In this document: positions 35,629 through 44,557 of the stretch, piece by piece
Position numbering within the stretch: position 1 is the stretch's first letter
Layout of the letters: each line of letters opens with the position of its first letter
From: Bog-473 sp963726135
GTDB taxonomy: Bacteria > Actinomycetota > Acidimicrobiia > Acidimicrobiales > RAAP-2
Direction: 5' to 3'
Assembly (NCBI GenBank): GCA_963726135.1
Contig: CAVSBE010000008.1
Location: 248,001-312,000 of the forward strand
Length of the DNA stretch: 64,000 nucleotides
Program-made: the position numbers and the translations under genes
The notes under the pieces: generated by a model
What the model was told of the DNA's origin: nothing
Seen by the model: only the letters and a program-made list of their open reading frames with translations
Databases searched by the model: none

Positions 35629-36938
35629 CTCCAGAGCGGAGCGCGAGTGCCACGCGGACCGACCGTCACCGGTCGGCTCGCGTCCGGGTGGGCGCCACGC
35701 CGCGGTCAGGGTCACGCCCAGCGGCGTCCCCGGCGTCGACGCACCGGCAAGCCCACCCGTCCCCGACCAGGGTGCGTATCGGTGGCCGCGAGATCGCGAT
35801 CTCGACCGTGCTGCTCATGGACGTTGCACTGCTGTGCGTGATCGGGCTGGTGATGGTCGGCTCCGCCTCCTCGGTGGTCTCCATCGCGACGTACGGCTCG
35901 CCTTGGGCGATCCTGATCCGGGAGTCGATGTGGATGGGGATCGGCGTGGTGGCGCTCTGGCTGGCACTGCGCGTCGACTACCGCGCCCTCCGGCGGGTGA
36001 GCCCCCTGCTCGTGCTGGTGACCTTCGGGCTCCTGTTCGTCGTCCTGGTCCCTGGCCTCGGGGTGCACGCAATGGGGTCCAGCCGCTGGGTCGGCTTCGG
36101 GCAGTTCCGCCTGCAGCCGTCCGAGCTCATGAAGCTGGCCCTGACGCTCTTCGCGGCCGATTTCATCGCCCGGCGCCTCGATGAGGATGCGACCGACCGC
36201 CGCATCATCGGCCCGCTGATCCTGGTGACCGGCTTCGCCTGCATCTTGATCCTGGCCCAGCCGGACATGGGCACGGCCATGGTCCTGGTCTTCATCGCGC
36301 TGGCCCTCTTGTTCGTCTCGGGCGTGCGGCTCGGCCCGGTCATGAAGGTGATGGCCGCGCTGGTCGGGTTGGCCGTGATCGTGGCGGTCGCCTCCCCCTA
36401 CCGCCGGGCCCGGCTGTTGTCGTTCATGGACCCATCGGCCCACGGCTCGAGCTCGGGGTACCAGGTCGTCCAGTCGCTCATCGGACTGGGATCGGGCCAC
36501 CTCGTGGGCGCCGGACTCGGCGGCGGGCAAGCCCAGTGGGGCTACCTGCCGAACGCGCACACCGACTTCATCTTCTCGGTCATCGGTGAGCAGCTCGGCA
36601 TCGCCGGAGCCGTCTTGGTGCTCGCCCTCCTCGGCGGCTTCATGTGGCTCGGGATCCGAGCCGCCACACAATCCCCGGACCGGTTCGGCGCGCTGCTCGC
36701 GCTGGGACTGGTGGCCTGGGTCGGGGCGGAGACCCTGATCAATGTCGGGGCAGTCGTCGGAGTGCTGCCGGTCACCGGGATCCCGTTGCCGTTCATCTCC
36801 TTCGGCGGTTCGTCCCTCGTCATCACGATGGCGGCCGCAGGTGTGCTGATCAACGTGGCCCGCCAGGGCGAGGCCGAGGGGACGCTCCGCGTCGCCGGCT
36901 CGAACCGCCGGCAGACCCGCTCTCCCCGGGGTCGGTGA
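35625..36938 (+). CDS. ftsW: Septal peptidoglycan polymerase FtsW
   Basis: This SEDS-family protein polymerises glycan strands at the septum with FtsI. About ten membrane helices follow a 55-residue basic N-terminus. Motifs include GSSRWVGFGQFRLQPSELMKLA, AQPDMGTAMVL, SGYQVVQSLIGLGSGHLVGAGLGGGQAQWGYLP (split: SGYQVVQSLI and GAGLGGGQAQWGYLP), HTDFIFSVIGEQLG and PLPFISFGGSSL. ATG 35625 overlaps the preceding short ORF's stop. The stop overlaps the murG GTG. Confidence 0.95.
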   Translation: MTPERSASATRTDRHRSARVRVGATPRSGSRPAASPASTHRQAHPSPTRVRIGGREIAISTVLLMDVALLCVIGLVMVGSASSVVSIATYGSPWAILIRESMWMGIGVVALWLALRVDYRALRRVSPLLVLVTFGLLFVVLVPGLGVHAMGSSRWVGFGQFRLQPSELMKLALTLFAADFIARRLDEDATDRRIIGPLILVTGFACILILAQPDMGTAMVLVFIALALLFVSGVRLGPVMKVMAALVGLAVIVAVASPYRRARLLSFMDPSAHGSSSGYQVVQSLIGLGSGHLVGAGLGGGQAQWGYLPNAHTDFIFSVIGEQLGIAGAVLVLALLGGFMWLGIRAATQSPDRFGALLALGLVAWVGAETLINVGAVVGVLPVTGIPLPFISFGGSSLVITMAAAGVLINVARQGEAEGTLRVAGSNRRQTRSPRGR

Positions 36939-38171
36939 ACGCACGGCGCGGCACGGTGATCGCGGGCGGCGGGACGGGTGGTCACGTCGTCCCTTCACTG
37001 CAGATCGCACGCGCACTCGTCGGACGCGGACACGCGCCGGACACGATTGAGCTCTACGGCTCCCGCCGGGGGCATGAGGCGAGCACGTGGCCGACCCTCG
37101 AGTTCCCGCACACGCTCCTGCCGGGTCGGGGGATCCGGCGCAGCATGCGGCCCTCCGCCTGGTGGGACAACGCGGGTGCGGTCGGGGGGCTGGCGTGGGC
37201 GTGCTGCCGCGCTGTCGGCTCCTTTGTCGCGCGCCGTCCCCGAGTGGTGGTCATCGTCGGGGGGTACGCCAGCTTCCCGGCCGGATTGGCGGCAGTGCTC
37301 ACCCGGGTGCCACTCGTCTCCGTCACCACCGATGCGGTGCCTGGCGCCGTCAATGGCCTCCTGGGCCGTTTCGCGGCGGCGAACGCGGTGGCCTTCCCGG
37401 GGACGGACCTGCCCCGGACGCATGTCACCGGCACGCCGGTGCGCCCGGAGCTCTCCTTACTCGACCGGACTCCCGAGGGCCGGGCCGCGAGCCGCGCCGC
37501 ACTCGGCCTGCCCCCCGACCGCCAGACGGTGGCGACCGTCGGTGGCTCGCTCGGCGCGTTGCGGATCAACCGCGCCGTGGCGGAGCTGGCGTCCGTGTGG
37601 GCCGTCGACGGGCGCCGCTCGCTCTACCAGGTGACCGGGCGAGCGCGACTACGAGGCCTTCTCGTTGTCGACCCCACCCTCCACATCCTCTTCCCCTCCT
37701 TCGCCCTCGGGCGGCACAAGGTCGCGGGACGAGAGCGGGACAGCGACGACTCGCGTCCCGCTCGACCCAGGAGGCCAGGATGACACGGGCGCCCGGGACG
37801 GTCTCTGGCACCGTGTCGTGCCGTTCGAGGACCGCATGCCGCAGCTCTACGGCGCGGCCGACGTCTGTGTGACGAGGGCCGGGGCCATGACGGTGGCCGA
37901 GCTGCTGACGACGGGGGTCCCCGCCATCCTCGTGCCCCTGCCCGGGGCCCCGCGGGACCACCAGACCCGCAACGCCGAAGCGTTGGTTGGCATGGGAGCC
38001 GCGGTCCACGTCCCCGACACCGAGTGTGACGGCCAGCGGCTGGCCAGGGAGCTCGATGCGCTCTTGTCCGACCCCGATCGGCTGCGCGCCATGCGCGACG
38101 CGGCGAGCGTGCACGCGCACCCCGACGCGGCGGCCCGCGTCGCCGAGCTGGTGGACGCCCATGCCCGCTGA
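36935..38171 (+). CDS. murG: MurG N-acetylglucosaminyltransferase, +1 frameshift near 37638
   Basis: MurG transfers GlcNAc to lipid I, giving lipid II. The N-terminal GGGTGGHVVPSLQIARAL, IVGGYASFPAG, HVTGTPVRPEL and TVGGSLGALRIN are clear. At YQVTG the frame is lost in a GGG run (37637-37639); leaving out one G leads into ERDYEAFSLS. The C-terminal domain follows: VVPFEDRMPQLYGAADVCVTR, AGAMTVAELLTTGVPAILVP and RDHQTRNAEAL, which hold the UDP-GlcNAc contacts. The region between the domains (37665-37785) is Ser/Pro-rich. GTG 36935 overlaps the ftsW stop (GTGA). Confidence 0.92.
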
Positions 38172-39591
38172 GACCACCGGCGCTGCTGCGACCACCGGCG
38201 CGGGCGACGGCAACGGTGGCGCCCTCGACCTCGGGAGCACCCGGCGCATCCACGTCGTAGGCATCGGCGGAGCGGGCATGAGCGCCATCGCGTCGGTGCT
38301 GCGGGCGATGGGGCACACGGTCTCGGGCTCGGACCTCAAGGACTCGCCGGTGGCCCAGCGCCTGCGCTCCCACGGCATCACGGTGGTAGTGGGGCACCGC
38401 CCAGAGAACGTGGCCGGTGCGGATGCGGTGACGTTCTCCCCAGCCGTGCAGGCGGAGAACCTCGAGCTGACCGAGGCGCGCGCCCGGGGCATTCGGGTCG
38501 TGCCCCGCTCCGAGATGCTCGCCGCCATCTGCGCCACCCGACAATGCCTGGCCGTCGCCGGGACGCATGGCAAGACCACGACAGCTTCCATGCTGTCGTT
38601 GATCCTCGTGGAGGCGGGGCTGCGGCCGTCGTTCGTCATCGGAGCTGACGTGAACGAAATCGGGACCAACGCGGTGTGGGATACGGGGGAGTGGCTCGTC
38701 GTCGAGGCCGACGAGAGCTACGGGACGTTCCAGGCCATCCGCCCCGACCTGGCCGTGCTCACCAACGTCGAGCCGGACCACCTCGACTACTACGGCAGCT
38801 TCACCGCATTGCGGGACGCCTTCTCGGACTACCTGGCCGGAGCCGGCCGGGGTACCATCGTGTGCGCTGACGACCCCGAGGCGGCGGCCATCGGCGCGAC
38901 GCACGGGGCGATCACCGTCGGGACGGCTGAGGGATCGACGTACCGCATGGGCGACATCGAGCTGCAGCGCAGCTCCGTCTCGTTCACCCTGCGCGGACCC
39001 GAGGGCGACATGGGGACCCTGCACCTCGGCGTGCCGGGACTCCATAACGCTCGCAACGGCGCGGTCGCGGCTGTCGCGGCGCTCGCAGGCCGGCGCGCCG
39101 TTCGCCGCGGCCCAGGCTGCGCTCGCCCGCTTCGCCGGGGTCACCCGCCGCTTCGAGTTCCGCGGCGAATCCCACGGCGTGACCTTCGTGGACGACTACG
39201 CACACCTGCCCGACCGAGGTGCGCGCCGCCCTGGCGACGGCGAGGAGCGGCGGCTGGTCCCGCGTCGTCGCCGTGTTCCAGCCCCACCGCTTCTCGCGGA
39301 CCGCCGCACTGGCCGAAGCCTTCGGAACTGCCTTCGCCGACGCGGACGTCCTGGTCGTCACCGACGTCTACAGCGCCGGCGAACGACCCGTCCCCGGGGT
39401 CTCGGGGCGCCTGGTGGCCGACGCCGTACGGGCGCAGGACCCGAGACTGCCCGTGACCTATGTGGCGGGTTGGGAGGAGCTTCGCCAGGCCGTGGCGGCC
39501 CAGCTCCGCCCGGGCGACGTGTGTCTCACCCTGGGTGCCGGTGACCTGACGACGCTGCCGGACGACCTGCTCGAGTCGGCCCCAGTGGTGA
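38161..39591 (+). CDS. murC: UDP-N-acetylmuramate-L-alanine ligase MurC, several +1 frameshifts
   Basis: MurC adds L-alanine to UDP-MurNAc. The first 310 residues are intact: HVVGIGGAGMSAIASVLRAMG, SGSDLKDS, VAGTHGKTTTASML, VEADESYGTFQ and VEPDHLDYYGSF. The frame shifts by +1 near 39085-39092 (into GAPFAAAQAALARFAGVTRR and VTFVDDYAHLP) and again near 39205-39211 (into TEVRAALATARSGGWSRVVA and VFQPHRFSRT). The end is uncertain: the third frame runs on into murB without a stop. One further surplus C in the CCCC run at 39579-39582 would end it at TGA 39591, overlapping a murB GTG. The start ATG 38161 overlaps the murG end by 11 bases. Confidence 0.9.
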
Positions 39592-40627
39592 CGCCGAGCG
39601 AGACGCTGCCCGCCCTGGCGGGCTCGTTCGGAGACCGGGCGACGCCGATGAGGCCGCTCGGCCCCCTCACCACGTACGGGGTCGGGGGTCCCGCCGCGCT
39701 CTATGTCGAGGTCGAGGGCCCCGACGACCTCAGGGCGGTCCGACGCTGCCTGCGCGACGCTCTGGAGGGGTCGGGGTCGGGGTCGGGGTCGGGGGGACGA
39801 GGGCATTCCGGCCTTCGTCATCGGCCGGGGCTCCAACCTGTTGGTGTCGGATGCGGGCTTCGACGGGGTTGGTGGTGCATCTCGGCAGCGGTTTCGCCGG
39901 ATTGCAGCTGCCGGCAAGTGCGGCAGGGGAGCGCTCGCTAGAGCGGCCGGGGCGGCCGCGGTCCCGGTCGTGCGGGCCGGCGCTGCGCTCGCTCTGCCGG
40001 TGCTGGCGCGGCGGGTGGCCGACGCCGGGTGGTCGGGCTTGTCGTGGGCGGTCGGTGTGCCCGGCTCGGTCGGTGGTGCGGTGCGCATGAACGCGGGTGG
40101 TCACGGATCGGACATGGCGTCGTGTCTCGTCCGCTACACCTGGGTCGACCTCTTCGCCGACGACGGCGGTACCGACGACGTCGGCCGCCTGGCGTACGGC
40201 TATCGCTCCTCGTCGGTGACGGACGACCCAGCTCGTGGTGGAGGCGGAGCTCGAGGTCACGCCGGGATCGGTGGAAGCCGAGCAGGAGGCGGTGGCCGCC
40301 ATCGTCAGATGGCGGCGCGAGCATCAGCCGGGAGGCTCCAACGCGGGATCGGTCTTCACCAACCCGGAGGATGACTCTGCCGGGAGGCTGATCGAGTCCG
40401 CCGGGTTGAAGGGATTCCGCATCGGCACGGCGCACGTGTCCGAGAAGCACGCCAACTTCATCCAGGCGGACAAGGACGGTCGGGCGGACGACGTGTATGC
40501 GCTCATCGAGCACGTGCGCCGCGTGGTGACCGAACGGTGCGGGGTCTCGCTTCGCACCGAGGTCCGCCTCCTGGGCTTCGACGACGGGAAGACTGGTCCC
40601 GTGCCCGAGAGCGGAGAGCGCCGATGA
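39588..40627 (+). CDS. murB: UDP-N-acetylenolpyruvoylglucosamine reductase MurB, heavily frameshifted
   Basis: MurB reduces the enolpyruvyl intermediate to UDP-MurNAc with FAD and NADPH. Recognisable pieces in order are RPLGPLTTYGVGGPAALYVE (frame of the murC end), EGIPAFVIGRGSNLLVSDAG, VVHLGSGFAGLQLPA, then VGVPGSVGGAVRMNAGGHGS with LAYGYRSSS, and finally EHQPGGSNAGSVFTNPEDD, KGFRIGTAHVSEKHANFI with the catalytic Ser and Glu region. Joining them needs about five +1 corrections, one in a GGGGTC repeat (39774-39797). The start is inferred from a GTGA overlap at 39588, and the stop overlaps ftsQ (ATGA). In the raw frame murB is continuous with murC. Confidence 0.88.
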
Positions 40628-41572
40628 CGCCCGAAGGATCCTCGGTCCAGGTGAAGGCGCCCACACGCCGTGAGAGTCGTCGTGCGGGTCGTGGGTCGTG
40701 CCGGCGGCGGTCGTGCCGGTCGTGCCGGTCGGACTGGCGGCGGACGTGACAGCGGCAGCGGCAGTCGCAGCGGCGGGGGGACAAACGGTGGCGGCCGGGG
40801 CGGTGGCAGCCGGGGTCGCATGGACCCGCGCATCTCGGCGCGCCGGACGGCCGTCATGCGGGAGCAGGGTCGGCGCCGCCTCCGGGTGGTGGTCATCGGC
40901 CTCGCGGGCATGGCGTGCCTCGTCGGCGTGTGGTTCCTGCTCCACACGCCGCTGTTCTCGGCTCGGTCGATCACGGTGCTCGGGAACGTGCACGAGACCG
41001 CGGCGCAGGTGACGGGCACAGGCGGGTCTGGCCAGCCAGCCGCCGCTGCTCGACGTCAATGCCGGTGCAGCGGCGGCGCGCATCGAGCAGCTGCCGTGGG
41101 TGCGCACCGCGGCGGTGCACGTGTCGTGGCCCGATGGCGTCCACATCACGGTCACCGAGGAGACGCCGCGGTTCGTCGTCAGCAGGCCGGCCGGCACGTG
41201 GGACTCGCTGAGCGGCGACGGGCGCGTGCTCGGCGCGTCGGCCACCCGCCCGCCCGGATTGCTGTTGCTGACGGTTCCGAAGCCGCCCGGCGCCCCCGGC
41301 TCCGACCTCCCGGGCAATGACGGCGCCGGGCTGCGACGTGGCCACGTCGTTGCCCGCGTCGTTCGCAGCGCAAGTGACGGGGATCACGGTCGAGCCGGCG
41401 GGATGGGTGCAGCTGACCATGACGACGCCGATCGTGGTCGACCTCGGGTCCGATGCGCAGCTTCCCGCCAAGTTCGAGGACGTTGTCGTCGATTCTGGCG
41501 GGGGCGACCCTGCACAACGGGGATGTCATCGACGTGAGCGTCCCGAAGGCACCAACGGTGACGCCAGGGTGA
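40624..41572 (+). CDS. ftsQ: Cell division protein FtsQ (POTRA/FtsQ), four +1 frameshifts
   Basis: The order murB-ftsQ-ftsZ and the pieces identify FtsQ. It has a Gly/Arg/Ser-rich cytoplasmic tail, then MDPRISARRTAVMREQGRRR, a single membrane helix (VVVIGLAGMACLVGVWFLL), HTPLFSARSITVLGNVHETA, QPPLLDVNAGAAAARIEQLP with WVRTAAVHVSWP, and the C-terminal GITVEPAGWVQLTM and DVIDVSVPKAPTVTPG. Shifts of +1 lie at about 40670-40745, 41021, 41290-41320 and 41478-41492. Removing four bases from the 949-bp span leaves exactly 315 codons. FtsQ recruits the FtsB-FtsL complex to the septum. Confidence 0.85.
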
Positions 41573-41582
41573 CGTAGGATGC

Positions 41583-41611
41583 TTGACCGGCCAGAACACC
41601 CCTCGTATGGT
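41583..41611 (+). promoter_or_regulatory. Near-consensus promoter of ftsZ (TTGACC-N17-TATGGT)
   Basis: TTGACC at 41583-41588 and TATGGT at 41606-41611 are separated by exactly 17 bases. The gap of 179 bases between ftsQ and ftsZ is the largest in this part of the cluster, in line with separate transcription of ftsZ. A long leader of about 130 bases would precede the ATG. Confidence 0.7.
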
Positions 41612-41751
41612 GGGGCCACGTTGCCGTACTGTGAACATCAACCTTCCCAAAAGGTTCAGGGATTGGTCGCTGGTCGCACGTCCCCGGTGACGTCTGGCGG
41701 AACGTACCAGCGAGCGACCGGTCGGCGATCGACCCGAAGACGAGGGAGTTC

Positions 41752-42858
41752 ATGACGACCGTGCCTTCCCAGGGCAACTACCTGGCAGTCATCAAGGTGG
41801 TCGGGGTCGGGGGCGGGGGAGTCAACGCCGTCAACCGGATGATCGATTCGGGCCTCCGCAACGTCGAATTCATCGCCGCCAACACCGATGCGCAGGCGCT
41901 GCTGATGAGCGACGCCGACCTGAAGCTGGACATCGGTCGACAGCTCACGCGTGGCTTGGGAGCCGGCAGCGACCCGGAGGTGGGGCGGCTGGCCGCCGAG
42001 GAGCACCGGCCCGAGATCGAAGAAGCGCTCCAGGGCGCCGACATGGTCTTCATCACCGCCGGCATGGGCGGGGGGACCGGCACCGGCGGTGCGCCGGTCG
42101 TGGCCGAGGTCGCCAAGGGCCTCGGTGCGCTGACGATCGGCGTCGTCACACGTCCCTTCACCTTCGAGGGCCGGCGAAGGGCGATGCAGGCCGAGAAGGG
42201 GATCCAGGTCGTCAAGGAGAAGGTCGACACGCTCATCGTCATCCCGAACGACCGGTTGCTCACGGTGTCCAACGACAAGACGAGCATGGTCAACGCGTTC
42301 AAGACGGTCGACGAGGTCCTGCTGCAGGGCGTGCGAGGCATCACCGACCTCATCACGGTGCCCGGGCTGATCAACACCGACTTCGCCGACGTGAAGATGG
42401 TCATGACGAACGCCGGCACGGCCATCATGGGCATCGGCTCCTCTATCGGCGAGGGGCGGGCCGCCAACGCCGCACGGGCGGCCATCACGTCGCCGTTGCT
42501 CGAGGCATCAATCGAAGGGGCCCGCGGCATGGTGCTCAATATCGCCGGCGGCTCGGACCTCGGGCTCTTCGAGGTGAACGAGGCGGCGGAGATCATCCAC
42601 GCCGTGGCGCATCCCGACGCCAACATCATCTTCGGAGCGGTGATCGACGACAACATGGGCGACGAGGTCCGGGTCACCGTCATCGCGGCGGGTTTCGAGC
42701 GGTGGGAAGAAGGCGCTCCGACCTCTCGGTCCGCCGAACTGACATCTTCGATCTTCGCCACACCCGAGCCGGTGGACATCTTCGCCGATGCCACGGGATC
42801 CGAGGCCGAGCTCGACCTGGGTGACGACGATTTCGACGTCCCCTCCTTCCTCCGCTAG
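41752..42858 (+). CDS. ftsZ: Cell division GTPase FtsZ
   Basis: FtsZ polymerises into the division ring. The tubulin signature GGGTGTG is in AGMGGGTGTGGAPVVAEVAK, and VVGVGGGGVNAVNRMIDSGL, IPNDRLLTVSN and the T7 loop TDFADVKMVM are intact. The C-terminal peptide DDDFDVPSFLR is the conserved hook for SepF and other partners. The frame is undamaged over all 368 residues, in contrast to ftsQ just before. GAGGGAG precedes the ATG. Confidence 0.98.
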   Translation: MTTVPSQGNYLAVIKVVGVGGGGVNAVNRMIDSGLRNVEFIAANTDAQALLMSDADLKLDIGRQLTRGLGAGSDPEVGRLAAEEHRPEIEEALQGADMVFITAGMGGGTGTGGAPVVAEVAKGLGALTIGVVTRPFTFEGRRRAMQAEKGIQVVKEKVDTLIVIPNDRLLTVSNDKTSMVNAFKTVDEVLLQGVRGITDLITVPGLINTDFADVKMVMTNAGTAIMGIGSSIGEGRAANAARAAITSPLLEASIEGARGMVLNIAGGSDLGLFEVNEAAEIIHAVAHPDANIIFGAVIDDNMGDEVRVTVIAAGFERWEEGAPTSRSAELTSSIFATPEPVDIFADATGSEAELDLGDDDFDVPSFLR

Positions 42859-43516
42859 CGGCGAGGTCGCGCCGAGGCTGATCGCGGTCAGGCAGAGGAT
42901 CGAGCGCGCCGGAGGCGATCCCGCACGGGTGCGGGTGGTGGGCGTCACCAAGGGGTTCGGGACTGATGCGGTGCGAGCGGCGCGCGAGGCCGGGCTCGGC
43001 GACCTGGGCGAGAACTACACGGCAGAGCTCGTGGCCAAGGCACCGGCGGTGGACGACGGAGTCGTCTGGCACTTCCTCGGCGCCGTGCAGCGAAACAAGG
43101 TGGCCCTGTTGGCGCCGCTCGTCGGCCTGTGGCAGAGCGTGGCCCGCGAGGCCGAGGGGGCGAGGATCGCCCGCTTCGCCCCCGGGGCCGCGGTCCTGGT
43201 GCAGGTCGATGCGACGGGCCTGCCCGGCCGCAACGGGTGCCCCCCGTCCGAGGCAGGGGAGCTGGTCCGCCGCCTCGTCGGCCTGGGTCTTGACGTGAGG
43301 GGGCTGATGACCGTGGCGGCACCGGATCCGTCCTCGGCGCGGGACGCCTTCGAGCGTGTCGGGCAGTTGGCCGACCAGCTGGGCCTCCAGGAGCGCTCAA
43401 TGGGGATGAGCGACGACCTCGAAGCCGCCGTGGCCGCCGGTTCGACCATGGTCCGGGTCGGTCGGGCCCTTTTCGGGCCACGGCCGCCCGTCGACGCGGC
43501 CTCAGGCGGAGCCTGA
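42821..43516 (+). CDS. YggS-family PLP-binding protein (PLPBP)
   Basis: This protein maintains pyridoxal phosphate homeostasis. The PLP lysine lies in RVVGVTKGFG, followed by GLGDLGENYTAEL, WHFLGAVQRNKV and the phosphate-binding SMGMSDDLEAAVAAGSTMVR with VGRALFG. No start lies after the ftsZ stop, so translation probably begins inside ftsZ; GTG 42821 (used here) or ATG 42788 are possible. This 38-bp overlap with ftsZ is unusual; a hidden indel is an alternative. The pgeF gene often found before yggS is absent. Confidence 0.88.
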   Translation: MTTISTSPPSSASGEVAPRLIAVRQRIERAGGDPARVRVVGVTKGFGTDAVRAAREAGLGDLGENYTAELVAKAPAVDDGVVWHFLGAVQRNKVALLAPLVGLWQSVAREAEGARIARFAPGAAVLVQVDATGLPGRNGCPPSEAGELVRRLVGLGLDVRGLMTVAAPDPSSARDAFERVGQLADQLGLQERSMGMSDDLEAAVAAGSTMVRVGRALFGPRPPVDAASGGA

Positions 43517-43648
43517 GGTGGAAGTTCTGGTAGAGCCCGACGTCAGGCTGATCGGGAGCCTGATGGTGATGCGGTGGTCGGGGACCTGGTCCGGAGGCCC
43601 GCCGGTGCTGCCGAGCAGGCACTACGCTGTCCCGTGACAGGAGAAGGA

Positions 43649-44233
43649 ATGTCACCCTCGTTCATGAAGAAGACCATGGTGTATCTCGGCCTGCTCGACG
43701 ACGAGTATGACGAGTACGACGACCTGGAGGACCGGGCTCCCCGCGGGTTCTCGGCCGCGACCCGGGTCGAGCCTCGGACGCAGGACTACGAGCAGGCCGA
43801 GGAGTTCAGCGGCGGCATGAGCCGGGTGCGCACCATCCCCCGCGAGTCCGCCGTTCCCAGCCAGCCCAGGCCGGCGCCAGAGCAACGTCGCCCCCCGCCC
43901 GAGTGCCGTCGGGCGATGCCCGTCGACACCTCGATCAACCCTGCCGCGGCCGCGACGTCGGCCAAGGTGCACGTGGTCGCCCCGTCCCGCTTCGGCGACG
44001 CCAAGGAGATCGCGGACCGGCTGAAGGACAACAGGCCGGTCATCGTGAACCTCCAGATGGCCGAGCGTGATCTGCAGCGGCGGATGATCGACTTCTGCAG
44101 CGGGGTCACGTACGCCCTGAGCGGCGAAATGGAGAAGGTGGCAGACCAGGTGTTCCTGCTGGCGCCCACCAATGTCAAGGTTTCCGACGAGGAGCGACAG
44201 CGACTGGTTGAGCGCGGTTTCGGTCGGGACTAG
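43649..44233 (+). CDS. sepF: Cell division protein SepF
   Basis: SepF anchors FtsZ to the membrane in actinobacteria, which lack FtsA. The N-terminal amphipathic MSPSFMKKTMVYLGLLDDEY is the membrane-binding helix, followed by an acidic and Pro/Arg linker and the DUF552 core VVAPSRFGDAKEIADRLKDN, VIVNLQMAERDLQRRMIDF and SGVTYALSGEMEKVADQVFL. The ATG at 43649 has AGGAGAAGGA just upstream. An in-frame GTG at 43634, five bases after TACGCT, is an alternative leaderless start. Confidence 0.96.
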   Translation: MSPSFMKKTMVYLGLLDDEYDEYDDLEDRAPRGFSAATRVEPRTQDYEQAEEFSGGMSRVRTIPRESAVPSQPRPAPEQRRPPPECRRAMPVDTSINPAAAATSAKVHVVAPSRFGDAKEIADRLKDNRPVIVNLQMAERDLQRRMIDFCSGVTYALSGEMEKVADQVFLLAPTNVKVSDEERQRLVERGFGRD

Positions 44234-44253
44234 GTCCATTACCCTCCCAGCTG

Positions 44254-44511
44254 GTGAACATCTTCCATCTGCTCGCGTGGCTGATCGAGGCCTACATCTG
44301 GCTGATCATGTTCCCCTACACGATCCTCAGCTGGTTCCGGATCCGGCAGGGGACGACCCTGGCCAGGGTCCAATACTTCCTGTACCAGGCGACCGAACCG
44401 GTGCTCCGACCGGTACGACGGGTCATCCGGCCCATGGCCGGGCTGGATTTCTCCTTTCTGGTGGTCATCCTCGTTGCCCAGATCGTGCTGATTCCCGTCC
44501 TCAGGGCTTGA
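44254..44511 (+). CDS. YggT-family small membrane protein
   Basis: This 85-residue protein has two membrane helices (LLAWLIEAYIWLIMFPYTIL and FSFLVVILVAQIVLIPVL) around the family motif LYQATEPVLRPVRRVIRP. YggT proteins lie between sepF and divIVA in many Gram-positive dcw clusters and take part in division or osmotic behaviour. The GTG at 44254 follows a TACCCT hexamer by eight bases and has no clear ribosome binding site. Confidence 0.92.
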   Translation: MNIFHLLAWLIEAYIWLIMFPYTILSWFRIRQGTTLARVQYFLYQATEPVLRPVRRVIRPMAGLDFSFLVVILVAQIVLIPVLRA

Positions 44512-44543
44512 GCACGGTTCCTGGAATCCCAGGCAGGGATGGT

Positions 44544-44549
44544 TAGACT
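44544..44549 (+). promoter_or_regulatory. TAGACT -10 box close to the divIVA start
   Basis: TAGACT ends eight bases before the divIVA ATG, in an extended TGGTTAGACT context and without a ribosome binding site between. This suggests a leaderless or nearly leaderless transcript of divIVA separate from sepF-yggT. Confidence 0.5.
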
Positions 44550-44557
44550 CGGCCCCC

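Noticed and set aside
37636..41492. Programmed +1 frameshifting in the wall genes
   Set aside because: There are too many sites without a shared slippery motif or stop codon context, and they cluster in one stretch, which fits sequence error better.
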